6,725 bases of DNA from an uncultured Bacillota bacterium (GCA_946629205.1 CAMOXP010000075.1:1-6725); one strand, 5' to 3'. Counted from the first letter of the stretch, positions 1-6,388 are shown. Program-made: numbers and translations. Notes: generated by a model not told the origin, from the sequence alone.

Positions 1-1
1 T

Positions 2-304
2 GAAATCGTTGCAGTAGGACCTCCGATGATGATGAAGTTCACCTGCAAGATGGCAGCTGACTACGGCATCCACTCAATTGCATCTCTGACAGCATATATG
101 ATCGACGGCACAGGAATGTGCGGTGGCTGCAGATGCAAGATCGGCGGAGAAGACAAGTTCGTATGTGTTGACGGTCCTGAATTTGACGGATCACTGGTAG
201 ACTGGGACGACCTCATCAAGAGATCCAACTACTACAAGGATCAGGAAGCTGAGGACAGAGCACATGTATGCAGATTGACAGGAGGTGTTCGTTACCATGA
301 TTAA
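2..304 (+). CDS. nfnA: NfnA, C-terminal part: ferredoxin-NADP+ reductase alpha subunit (5' end outside window)
   Basis: This is the last 100 codons of a protein whose start lies upstream; the reading frame is open from base 2 and ends in TAA at 302-304. The visible part is the end of the NAD-binding domain (the sequence AVGPPMMMKF) followed by a cysteine cluster, DGTGMCGGCRC then FVCVDGPEFDG. This spacing is that of the [2Fe-2S] site in the PyrK/NfnA/SudB group of FAD/NAD-binding reductase subunits. In NfnA the cluster is known to use an aspartate plus three cysteines, and a suitable Asp precedes the first Cys here. In the NfnAB complex this subunit binds NADH and FAD and passes electrons to NfnB. 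The 8-base overlap with nfnB supports a heterodimer translated together. The alternative name sulfide dehydrogenase subunit B describes the same fold. The ATG codons at 26-34 are internal, not starts. Confidence 0.88.
   Translation, partial: EIVAVGPPMMMKFTCKMAADYGIHSIASLTAYMIDGTGMCGGCRCKIGGEDKFVCVDGPEFDGSLVDWDDLIKRSNYYKDQEAEDRAHVCRLTGGVRYHD
280..299 (+). promoter_or_regulatory. Ribosome binding site and start of nfnB inside the end of nfnA
   Basis: AGGAGGT at 280-286 is followed 10 bases later by ATG at 297-299. This decides the start of nfnB: the upstream in-frame GTG at 285 overlaps the Shine-Dalgarno itself and cannot use it. The ATG lies inside the last codons of nfnA, so the two genes overlap by 8 bases and are probably translationally coupled. 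Confidence 0.8.
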
Positions 305-1685
305 TCTCGTAAAAGAACAGAACCCGATGCCTGAACAGGCACCAGACGTTAGAAACAAAAACTTCCTGGAGGTCGCAGAAGGCTACACTGAAGAAATGGC
401 GATCAGAGAGGCTATGAGATGCCTCAAGTGCCGCAAAAAGCCTTGCGTTTCAGGATGCCCTGTAAACATCAAGATTCCTGACTTCATCGCACAGATCGCA
501 ATCGGCGAGTTCGAAGAAGCCTATCAGATCATTTCCGAAGACAGTTCACTTCCTGCTATCTGCGGAAGAGTCTGCCCGCAGGAGAACCAGTGCCAGGGTG
601 TCTGCACACGCTGCGCGAAGGGTGAGCCTGTTGCCATCGGAAGACTTGAAAGATTTGCTGCTGACTGGCATGCGGCACACTACGGTGATGAGGAGATTCC
701 TCCTGTAGAGTCCAACGGCCACAAGGTTGCAATCATCGGAGCAGGTCCGGCAGGACTGGCCTGTGCCGGAGATCTGGTCAACAAAGGCTATGAAGTTACA
801 GTATTCGAAGCACTGCATAAGACCGGCGGCGTACTGGTTTACGGAATCCCGCAGTTCAGACTTCCGAAGGAAATCGTAGCTGCAGAAGTATCCAAACTGG
901 AAGCCAAAGGCGTTAAGTTCGTCACAGACGCTGTTGTCGGCAGAGCGATCACAGTCGATGAACTCATGAAAGAAGAAGGATTCGAGTCCGTATTCATCGG
1001 AACCGGTGCAGGACTGCCTTCCTTCATGAACATCCCTGGTGAGAACCTGATCGGCGTTTGCTCAGCGAACGAGTATCTGACAAGAATCAACCTGATGAAG
1101 GCGTATCTGCCTGAATATGATACTCCGATCATGCACGGTGACAGAATCGCAGTTGTCGGCGGCGGAAACGTTGCGATGGACGCTGCCAGATGCGCGAAGA
1201 GAATGGGAGCCAGCGAAGTATATGTCATCTACAGAAGAAGCATGGAAGAACTGCCTGCAAGAGCAGAAGAAGTTCACCACGCGATCGAGGAAGGATGTAT
1301 CTTCAAACTGCTGAACAATCCTGTTCAGATTCTTGGAGACGAGGACGGCAATGTAAAGGCTATCGAATGCGTTCAGATGGAACTGGGAGAACCGGATGCT
1401 TCCGGCAGAAGAAGACCGATTCCGATCGAAGGCTCCAACTTCGAAGTTCCTGTCGACATGGTCATCATGTCCATCGGAACCAAGCTGAACACACTGATCC
1501 TCGATACTACGGATCAGCTGGAAGCCAACAAGAGAGGCGGCATCGGAACGGATGACGCAGCTGCTACAAACCGTGACGGTATCTTCGCCGGCGGAGACGC
1601 TGTAACTGGCGCAGCGACGGTTATCAAGGCTATGGGCGCGGGCAAAGTTGCCGCGGCGTCTATGGATGAGTACTTGAGCAAGTAG
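297..1685 (+). CDS. nfnB: NfnB: NADPH-dependent ferredoxin reductase, glutamate synthase small-subunit-like
   Basis: The 462-residue protein has the GltD/dihydropyrimidine dehydrogenase N-terminal fold. Its N-terminal iron-sulfur domain carries Cys42, 45, 50 and 54 and a second group Cys89, 93, 99, 103, with an extra Cys106. An FAD-binding GAGPAG lies at 148-153, an NADPH-binding GGGNVAMDAAR at 288-298 and a closing FAD motif (GIFAGGDAVTGAATVIKAMG) at 428-447. Length matches GltD-type subunits (about 450-475). GltD alone would normally sit beside the large subunit gltB. Here an NfnA-type reductase is the partner, so the likely reaction is electron-bifurcating NADPH oxidation to NAD+ and ferredoxin, or the reverse, in the cytoplasm. 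Glu96 in the second cluster motif (CPQENQC) could be a non-cysteine cluster ligand, as described for Nfn proteins; that part is inference. Arginine codons are almost all AGA, which suggests high expression. Confidence 0.9.
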   Translation: MINLVKEQNPMPEQAPDVRNKNFLEVAEGYTEEMAIREAMRCLKCRKKPCVSGCPVNIKIPDFIAQIAIGEFEEAYQIISEDSSLPAICGRVCPQENQCQGVCTRCAKGEPVAIGRLERFAADWHAAHYGDEEIPPVESNGHKVAIIGAGPAGLACAGDLVNKGYEVTVFEALHKTGGVLVYGIPQFRLPKEIVAAEVSKLEAKGVKFVTDAVVGRAITVDELMKEEGFESVFIGTGAGLPSFMNIPGENLIGVCSANEYLTRINLMKAYLPEYDTPIMHGDRIAVVGGGNVAMDAARCAKRMGASEVYVIYRRSMEELPARAEEVHHAIEEGCIFKLLNNPVQILGDEDGNVKAIECVQMELGEPDASGRRRPIPIEGSNFEVPVDMVIMSIGTKLNTLILDTTDQLEANKRGGIGTDDAAATNRDGIFAGGDAVTGAATVIKAMGAGKVAAASMDEYLSK

Positions 1686-1697
1686 CATCCAAAAGCA

Positions 1698-1902
1698 ATA
1701 AAGGCCGATAGGAAGTAATCGAGGCTAGGTCCTCATCGCTGACGATCACCACGGCTCATTCACAGAAAACAGAAAACCCGGAGAAACTCGCCTGACGGCT
1801 CAGACAGTCTCCGGGTTTTTACTGTTTTCTTTGTTCATTTCGCCTGTGATCGTAACAGCTCTTGCGGAAGCCGCCTCGTTCACTGCCTATCGGTCTTTTT
1901 AT
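1698..1902. repeat. Imperfect palindrome of about 205 bases filling the nfnB-transporter gap
   Basis: The two halves are reverse complements of each other over nearly the whole length. Outer arms 1700-1712 and 1886-1898 pair over 13 positions, one of them G-U in the plus-strand RNA. Moving inward without any length change come 1714-1716/1882-1884 and then 1720-1725/1873-1878 (GAGGC core). After an asymmetric internal loop come GCTG 1738-1741/CAGC 1856-1859, then ACGATCAC 1742-1749 against GTGATCGT 1846-1853, GGC 1753-1755/GCC 1842-1844, then 1764-1772/1822-1830 and 1773-1784/1808-1819. The tip (1785-1807) can itself form a small CTGA-CGGC-TCAG hairpin. ATA stands just outside or at both ends (1698-1700, 1901-1903). 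It contains no ORF of interest. It could be a miniature inverted-repeat element, an ERIC/BOX-like dispersed repeat, or a structured noncoding RNA. I do not recognise it as a known family. Confidence 0.75.
1773..1820 (+). terminator. Intrinsic terminator-like hairpin downstream of nfnB
   Basis: A 12-bp perfect stem, AAAACCCGGAGA (1773-1784) with TCTCCGGGTTTT (1808-1819), encloses a 23-base loop and ends in a run of five T (1816-1820). It lies 88 bases after the nfnB stop. The matching A-run on the left arm means the same stem could also stop transcription on the minus strand. It is the inner part of the larger palindrome; the outer arm also ends in TCTTTTTAT (1894-1902), so two nested stop signals may exist. 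Confidence 0.7.
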
Positions 1903-1943
1903 AGGGTGGATGTGACTTTTGTGAATGCATCTTGGGCGGGGAT

Positions 1944-1958
1944 GGAGTATAATGAATG
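1944..1958 (+). promoter_or_regulatory. Start region of the cation transporter: GGAG Shine-Dalgarno and overlapping TATAAT
   Basis: GGAG at 1944-1947 sits 8 bases before ATG 1956 and supports that codon as the start over the second ATG at 1962. A perfect TATAAT (1948-1953) lies between the two, only two bases before the first ATG. I see no convincing -35 box 16-18 bases upstream, so it may be chance. If it is a real -10 box, transcription would begin near 1960 and give a nearly leaderless message starting at ATG 1962. Confidence 0.4.
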
Positions 1959-3128
1959 CGTATGAAAGAGTTTTTGTGGAGGAAGTTCGTTAAGGACTAT
2001 GAGAATTACAAGGATCCGGAGGTAAGGGGCCGGTATACGAAACTGACGGGAACGCTGGGCATTGTTGTGAACAGTGTTCTTTGTGTTGTGAAGATCATTC
2101 TGGGTCTGGGGATCCATTCGATTGCTGTGGTTGCTGACGGTGCTCACGATATGGCGGATTCTGTCGCTGCGCTGATCACGCTGATTGGCGCGCGGATCGC
2201 CAGAAAGCCTGCCGACAAAGATCATCCCTATGGGCACGCCAGGGTGGAATACCTCTGCAGTCTTGTGGTCTCAGCGATCGTTTTGATCGTCGGATTCGAA
2301 CTTCTGAAGAACTCTGTGGACAAATGCATCCACCCTCAGCCAACGGATTTTTCGTGGCTGATGGTGGGGTTTATGGTTTTTGCGATCCTGCTCAAGGGGT
2401 CTCAGGCGCTGTTTACCATTGCGACAGGAAGACATATCAATTCCCTGCCGGTCATTGCGGCGGGAACGGACAATCGGAACGATGTGATCACCAGTATCAT
2501 CATTGTGATCGGCATGCTGGTGCATCATTTCACAGGGTATGATCTGGACGGGTATATGGGATGCATCGTTTCCCTGTTCATACTGTATTCCGGAATCAGC
2601 CTGATTCGCGAGACCATCGATCCGCTGCTTGGAGAGCCGCCGGACAGGGAAGTCGTTGACGAGATGCATAGTATCATTATGTCCCATCCGGAAGTCATCG
2701 GCGTTCATGATCTGGTCATCTACAACTACGGACCGGGAAGGACCTTCGCGTCTTTTCATGCGGAAGTGGATTCCCGCGGTGATATTCTGGAGATACACGA
2801 CGTGATCGATCGGATCGAGCGGGAATTAGACGAGAAAATGAACATCAACGCGGCATGTCATATGGATCCGATCGTGCTTGACGATCCCGTAAGGATCAGA
2901 ATGCAGGAAGTGATCGCGAAGACCATCATGGATATCGACAGCGTTGAGAGTTATCATGATCTGCGTGTTGTGCCGGGAACGACCCATACGAACATCATAT
3001 TTGATCTGGTGCTCACACCGGGGATGAAAGCATCAAGAGAAGAAATCCGCAAGCAGCTGGAGGACGCTGTCAAAAGAGAAGGCAGACAGTATGAAATCGT
3101 CATCAATTTCGATCAGTCATTCATATAG
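1956..3128 (+). CDS. Cation diffusion facilitator (CDF) family divalent-metal efflux transporter with two C-terminal dimer-like domains
   Basis: The 390-residue membrane protein should export a divalent cation (Zn, Mn, Fe or similar) in exchange for protons. About six membrane segments fall near residues 33-51, 54-80, 97-118, 133-155, 165-190 and 198-217. Segment 2 carries ADGAHDMADS (60-69), giving the HxxxD pair His64/Asp68 plus an extra Asp65. Segment 5 carries TDNRNDVITS (171-180), giving Asp172/Asp176. The loop motif DHPYGHARVE (89-98) is typical of the family. A ZT_dimer-like domain follows at about 220-306 (VHDLVIYNYGPGRTFASFHAEV region), and a shorter, similar-looking block at about 310-388 (YHDLRVVPGTTHTNIIFDLV) suggests a tandem domain. 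Ordinary CDF proteins are about 300 residues. The Asp pair in segment 5 resembles Mn-type members, but the metal cannot be settled by eye. A PHP-domain gene follows after 15 bases, so the two are likely co-transcribed. Confidence 0.9.
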   Translation: MRMKEFLWRKFVKDYENYKDPEVRGRYTKLTGTLGIVVNSVLCVVKIILGLGIHSIAVVADGAHDMADSVAALITLIGARIARKPADKDHPYGHARVEYLCSLVVSAIVLIVGFELLKNSVDKCIHPQPTDFSWLMVGFMVFAILLKGSQALFTIATGRHINSLPVIAAGTDNRNDVITSIIIVIGMLVHHFTGYDLDGYMGCIVSLFILYSGISLIRETIDPLLGEPPDREVVDEMHSIIMSHPEVIGVHDLVIYNYGPGRTFASFHAEVDSRGDILEIHDVIDRIERELDEKMNINAACHMDPIVLDDPVRIRMQEVIAKTIMDIDSVESYHDLRVVPGTTHTNIIFDLVLTPGMKASREEIRKQLEDAVKREGRQYEIVINFDQSFI

Positions 3129-3143
3129 AAAGGTATACGTGAA

Positions 3144-4055
3144 ATGAAATTCGATTTGCATTGTCACACAAGAGAGGGGTCCCTGGATTCAAAAGTATCC
3201 ATACTGAAATACATCAGTGAGTATAGGAAACTGGGTTATGACGGGTTTATGATCAGCGACCACAATTCCTATAAGGGATGCAAAGCCTTTGACAGGCTTC
3301 GTGCAATGCCGGAACTGCAGGAAGAGTTTGAAAACTTTACGGTGATCCGGGGAATAGAATATGACACGAAGGATGCCGGGCATGTCCTGATCGTTATGCC
3401 GGATGATATGTATATCAGGCTGCTGCACATCCGGGGAATGCGCCTGCGCAAACTCATCCACCTTGTTCATTCCTGCGGCGGCGTACTGGGACTGGCGCAT
3501 CCTTTCGGGGCGGCTTCATCTTCAGCGATGGGATTTACGATCATGAACTACGATCTGATCGATGAACTGGATTTTATTGAGACCTTCAACACCTGTGAGT
3601 CTCCCGTATCCAATCAGCTGGCGGGTGAACTGGCAGCGAAGTATGATCTGCCGGGCGTTGCAGGGACCGATGCGCACAGGGCGGAGTATCTGGGCATGGC
3701 CTGTACCGAAATCGATGCTGAAATCAGATGCAACAATGACTTTATCAACGCAGTGATCAGCGGAGCCAGATTCGAGACTTCCGGCACCGAGAGGGAAGAG
3801 ACCAGGAGCGGTAAAGCCAAGGAACATTGGACGGGCGTCCTGGGATACAAATTCTATAACCGCGGCATTGGCAAGGTGCGGTCGGCCCATAGAAAACTCG
3901 GTCATTACAGACTCACCCACAGGGGCGAGCTGGCGCATAAATTTGAAGTAAAGTGGGAGCAAGTGCAGAAGGAATTCAAAGAATCAAAAGAAGCAAAAAA
4001 AGCAATGAAAGAGGTCAAACAGGAAATTAAACAAGAAACCGGGAAAACCAAATGA
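3144..4055 (+). CDS. PHP-domain metal-dependent phosphoesterase
   Basis: The 303-residue soluble protein has the full set of PHP metal-binding motifs: DLHCHT (4-9), SDHNS (38-42), GIEYD (70-74) with His80, LAHP (117-120), an acidic residue around Glu146 and GTDAH (174-178). PHP proteins use a two- or three-metal centre to hydrolyse phosphate esters; stand-alone members act on nucleotides, small phosphoesters or oligonucleotides. The substrate is unknown here. The catalytic domain seems to end near residue 215. After it comes a basic stretch (about 225-270) and a Lys/Glu-rich helical tail (276-303, repeats of the type KEAKKAMKEVKQE) that could be a coiled coil or a nucleic-acid contact; this is inference. 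GAAAGG (3128-3133) lies 10 bases before the ATG and overlaps the last base of the transporter stop, supporting an operon. The stop codon lies in the loop of a hairpin. Confidence 0.85.
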   Translation: MKFDLHCHTREGSLDSKVSILKYISEYRKLGYDGFMISDHNSYKGCKAFDRLRAMPELQEEFENFTVIRGIEYDTKDAGHVLIVMPDDMYIRLLHIRGMRLRKLIHLVHSCGGVLGLAHPFGAASSSAMGFTIMNYDLIDELDFIETFNTCESPVSNQLAGELAAKYDLPGVAGTDAHRAEYLGMACTEIDAEIRCNNDFINAVISGARFETSGTEREETRSGKAKEHWTGVLGYKFYNRGIGKVRSAHRKLGHYRLTHRGELAHKFEVKWEQVQKEFKESKEAKKAMKEVKQEIKQETGKTK

Positions 4056-4065
4056 TTTTCCCGGT
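4038..4065 (-). terminator. Hairpin across the PHP-gene stop codon, probable terminator of sstT
   Basis: ACCGGGAAAA (4038-4047) pairs perfectly with TTTTCCCGGT (4056-4065) over 10 bp with an 8-base loop holding the TGA stop of the plus-strand gene. Read on the minus strand the stem is followed by TTCTTGTTTAAT, a T-rich tract, 31 bases after the sstT stop. Read on the plus strand there is no T-run, so it fits the sstT transcript better. Confidence 0.55.
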
Positions 4066-4096
4066 CGTGATAAAGAATCAAAGACAAAGATCATTA

Positions 4097-5323
4097 TCAA
4101 AGAGGGAGCGCACGCCCCTCTTTTTTCCATTCTCTGAATTCGGCGGTCGCGGTGAAGATCGCATCACCGGAGGAGTTCAGCGCCGTTTCCATGGAATCCT
4201 GGATCACGCCGATGATGAATCCGACTCCGACAAAGGCCATGGCAACATCCGGTGCTACGCCGAACAGCGAGCAGCCGAGCGGAATCAGAAGGAGGGATCC
4301 CCCTGCAACGCCGGAAGCGCCGCATGCCGAGAATGCTCCCACGAAACTGAGCACGATGGCCATGCCGATCGATACGGGAATATCCATCGTATAGGCCGCC
4401 GACAGTGAAAACGTTGTGATGGTGACCGCCGCGCCGCTCATATTGATCGTGGCGCCGAGAGGAATCGAAACGGAGTACATATCTTCATCGAGCCCCAGTT
4501 CCTCGCACAGTTCCATGTTGACAGGAATATTCGCCGCCGAGCTTCTCGTGAAGAAGGCAGTGACGCCGCTGGTACGGATGCATTTCCAGATCAGCGGATA
4601 CGGGTTGTGCCGCAGGAACAGTCCGATAATAAGCGGATTTAATGCAAAGGCAACAAGCAGCATGGTGCACACAAGCACAGCGACAAGATGCCCGTAAGTG
4701 ACGAAAATATCAATACCGCTGGTGGAAACGGAGTTGAACACCAGACCAAGGATCCCGAACGGCGCGAAACTGATGATCCAGCGTACGATCTTCGAAATAG
4801 CATCTGCCAGATCGTCGAGGAATCGCTTCGTTCCGTCTGAGGAATGTTTGAGCGCCAGACCGAGAATGACAGCCCAGAACAGGATGCCGATGTAGTTGGC
4901 GTTGAGGACCGCATCCACGGGGTTTGCAACGATGTTCTTCAGCAGATTGGTGATGACCTCAGACATGCCGCTTGGTGCTACGAACTCATCAGAAGCAGTG
5001 ACGCCTTCCACCGGAACGGATGTCGGGAACAGGAAGTTCACGATGACTGCCAGTGCAGATGCCGCCATGGTACTAAGCAGGTACAGGAGGATAACGGTGC
5101 GGAACTTGTGGGCATGCCCGCCTCTGGCGTTCGCAAGAGAAGAGGCTACAAGCACCAGCACCAGAATCGGCGCAATCGCTTTCAGCGCGCCGACAAACAG
5201 ATCCCCGAGTATGGCGATCCCGGTCGCATGGGGAATCAGAAGCCCCAGAATCACACCGATGATCATACCGCATACGATCCGGATGATCAGACTAATCGAA
5301 TTCCACTTTTCATAAATTTTCAT
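4097..5323 (-). CDS. sstT: SstT: Na+/serine-threonine symporter
   Basis: The 408-residue membrane protein belongs to the dicarboxylate/amino acid:cation symporter (DAACS) family and matches remembered E. coli SstT (414 residues) closely along its length. Shared signatures are GDLFVGALKAIAPILVLVLV (40-59), NPVDAVLNANYIGILFWA (134-151), FFTRSSAANIPVN (257-269, first re-entrant hairpin), YSVSIPLGATINMSGAA (283-299, the NMxG sodium-site region), ACGASGVAGGSLLLIPL (333-349, second re-entrant hairpin) and QDSMETALNSSGD (375-387, substrate-binding helix). Glutamate/aspartate carriers of this family differ in these motifs, so serine/threonine is the best substrate call. AGGAGA at 5329-5334 (minus strand) lies 5 bases before the ATG, deciding the start. 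The araC-type gene ends 35 bases upstream on the same strand. The 3' end is used by the opposing operon as its terminator. Confidence 0.93.
   Translation of the reverse strand: MKIYEKWNSISLIIRIVCGMIIGVILGLLIPHATGIAILGDLFVGALKAIAPILVLVLVASSLANARGGHAHKFRTVILLYLLSTMAASALAVIVNFLFPTSVPVEGVTASDEFVAPSGMSEVITNLLKNIVANPVDAVLNANYIGILFWAVILGLALKHSSDGTKRFLDDLADAISKIVRWIISFAPFGILGLVFNSVSTSGIDIFVTYGHLVAVLVCTMLLVAFALNPLIIGLFLRHNPYPLIWKCIRTSGVTAFFTRSSAANIPVNMELCEELGLDEDMYSVSIPLGATINMSGAAVTITTFSLSAAYTMDIPVSIGMAIVLSFVGAFSACGASGVAGGSLLLIPLGCSLFGVAPDVAMAFVGVGFIIGVIQDSMETALNSSGDAIFTATAEFREWKKEGRALPL
4099..4126 (+). terminator. Intrinsic terminator of the transporter-PHP operon, inside the end of sstT
   Basis: AAAGAGGG (4099-4106) pairs with CCCTCTTT (4116-4123). 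A further GC/GC pair lies inside and the loop is GCAC. The stem runs into six T (4121-4126), a standard intrinsic terminator on the plus strand 43 bases past the PHP stop. The same bases encode the last nine residues of SstT (KKEGRALPL) and part of its stop codon on the minus strand. Confidence 0.75.
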
Positions 5324-5357
5324 GATGCTCTCCTAATCTAGTAATATAACTCGGATT

Positions 5358-5387
5358 ATTATTGTACAGATGCAAAGGTCTTGTCAA
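5358..5387 (-). promoter_or_regulatory. Candidate internal promoter for sstT at the end of the AraC-family gene
   Basis: On the minus strand a perfect TTGACA (5387-5382) is followed after 18 bases by AATAAT (5363-5358); an alternative TACAAT (5366-5361) would leave 15 bases. Transcription would start near 5350 and give a leader of roughly 27 bases carrying the sstT ribosome binding site. The -35 box lies in coding sequence (codons for Leu-Asp-Lys), so it may be chance. Confidence 0.35.
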
Positions 5388-6327
5388 GATGCCACTGAAC
5401 GATAAAGCCCTTCAGGATCAATGCAGCCGTTCGGTCATCCAATGTCGTTTCGTTTTTTCTGTTGACCGGGTCCCGCAGGCATTCCTGATAGTATTCTTCG
5501 TATTGCTGGCGGTGCTCGGAAGGCGTGCATCCCCATAGGTCCTTAAAGGCTGCGTAGAAGTATTTCGGGTCGCTGAATCCGCAGGAGTAGGAAATCTCTG
5601 CGTTCGGCATATCTGTTGTCAGGAGCAGTTCTTCAGCGTGCCAGCATCGGATATAATTCACCATATTGCTGAAGCTGGAGAAGATGCTTTTGCCGATGAA
5701 CTGTGAGAAATAGTTCCGGTTGATGTTTTCCTGCGCAGCAAGCTGGGATACGGTGATTTTCTTCTGATAATTGTCAATGCAATAACTGAGCACACGGTAG
5801 AAACGCTCGAACAAGTCGACATTCATGTGTTCATCGTGGTTTTCATAGTTGAACCAGTTGAAGTATTTGAGCAGCAGATCGACCAACTCCTTCAGCGGCT
5901 TGGAGAAGCGTTCGGCGTCGTCCAGATTCCCTGTAAAGTACTCGTGAGAAAGGGATAATACGATATCCTTGACGCTCGCCATGGCTTCTTTTTGGTAAGG
6001 GTAGAGGTGGTTGTCCTCGCACGCGAAGAAAATATTGTTTAGATATTCCCAGTTCGGCATACGTGTCAGGTCCAGATGGAATATGAGTGTTGTGTTGTCG
6101 TCGTCGGACCAGAGGCAATGTATATCCCCATAGTCAATGGAATGAAGCTGACCGGCGTGCAGCGTTTCTTTCTGTTCCGCGGCTTCCAGATGGACCGTGC
6201 CCTCCAGACAGTACACAAGTTCAAGTTCTTTGTCGTGCCGGTGCGGAATCAGGTTTGAGACCTTGGAAAGCACCGCCTGAAAGGGAAGATCGCCCTTGTA
6301 GTTCAGTTTGTATTCTTTTAGTATCAT
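5359..6327 (-). CDS. AraC-family transcriptional regulator with N-terminal cupin domain
   Basis: The 322-residue protein begins with a cupin-like sensor: PHRHDKELELVYCLEG (28-43) is the usual first cupin motif, and a beta-rich segment continues to about residue 88. A helical linker spans about 110-165. The C-terminal DNA-binding domain has both helix-turn-helix units: the first at about 192-213 (ITVSQLAAQENINRNYFSQF), the second at about 242-265 with the family signature ISYSCGFSDPKYFYAAFKDLWGCTPSEHR split over 245-273. A tail of about 48 residues (275-322) extends past the usual end. AGAGGA (6339-6344) lies 11 bases before the ATG. It is upstream of sstT in the same direction, so it probably controls sstT, itself, or the divergent dehydrogenase in response to a small ligand. 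The ligand is unknown; an amino acid would fit the neighbour but this is inference. Confidence 0.9.
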   Translation of the reverse strand: MILKEYKLNYKGDLPFQAVLSKVSNLIPHRHDKELELVYCLEGTVHLEAAEQKETLHAGQLHSIDYGDIHCLWSDDDNTTLIFHLDLTRMPNWEYLNNIFFACEDNHLYPYQKEAMASVKDIVLSLSHEYFTGNLDDAERFSKPLKELVDLLLKYFNWFNYENHDEHMNVDLFERFYRVLSYCIDNYQKKITVSQLAAQENINRNYFSQFIGKSIFSSFSNMVNYIRCWHAEELLLTTDMPNAEISYSCGFSDPKYFYAAFKDLWGCTPSEHRQQYEEYYQECLRDPVNRKNETTLDDRTAALILKGFIVQWHLDKTFASVQ

Positions 6328-6359
6328 AGACGCCGTAGTCCTCTCGTTTTGGTGGATTC

Positions 6360-6388
6360 AATGTAACACATACGACCCATATAGTCAA
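6360..6388 (-). promoter_or_regulatory. Promoter of the AraC-family gene and sstT
   Basis: On the minus strand TTGACT (6388-6383) is followed after exactly 17 bases by TACATT (6365-6360), with a TGT directly before the -10 box (6368-6366) that fits an extended -10 element. Transcription would start near 6353, about 25 bases before the ATG at 6327. This is the best-formed promoter in the window. Confidence 0.55.

Noticed and set aside
285..296. GTG at 285 as start of nfnB
   Set aside because: It overlaps the Shine-Dalgarno AGGAGGT; ATG 297 has correct spacing and matches the expected protein start.
1062..1688. 208-codon open frame on the minus strand inside nfnB
   Set aside because: It lies fully within a clearly recognised gene, has no ribosome binding site or known motif, and follows from the codon bias of nfnB.
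1686..1955. Riboswitch controlling the cation transporter
   Set aside because: The region folds as one long self-complementary arm, not as a multi-helix aptamer I recognise, and the bases just before the gene show no terminator/anti-terminator alternative.
2271..2798. 175-codon open frame on the minus strand inside the transporter gene
   Set aside because: It is antisense to a well-supported CDF protein; its His/Asp/Arg-rich composition is that of a shadow frame.
4844..5341. 165- and 139-codon plus-strand frames opposite sstT
   Set aside because: SstT matches its family along its whole length on the other strand; these frames show no domain and low-complexity composition.
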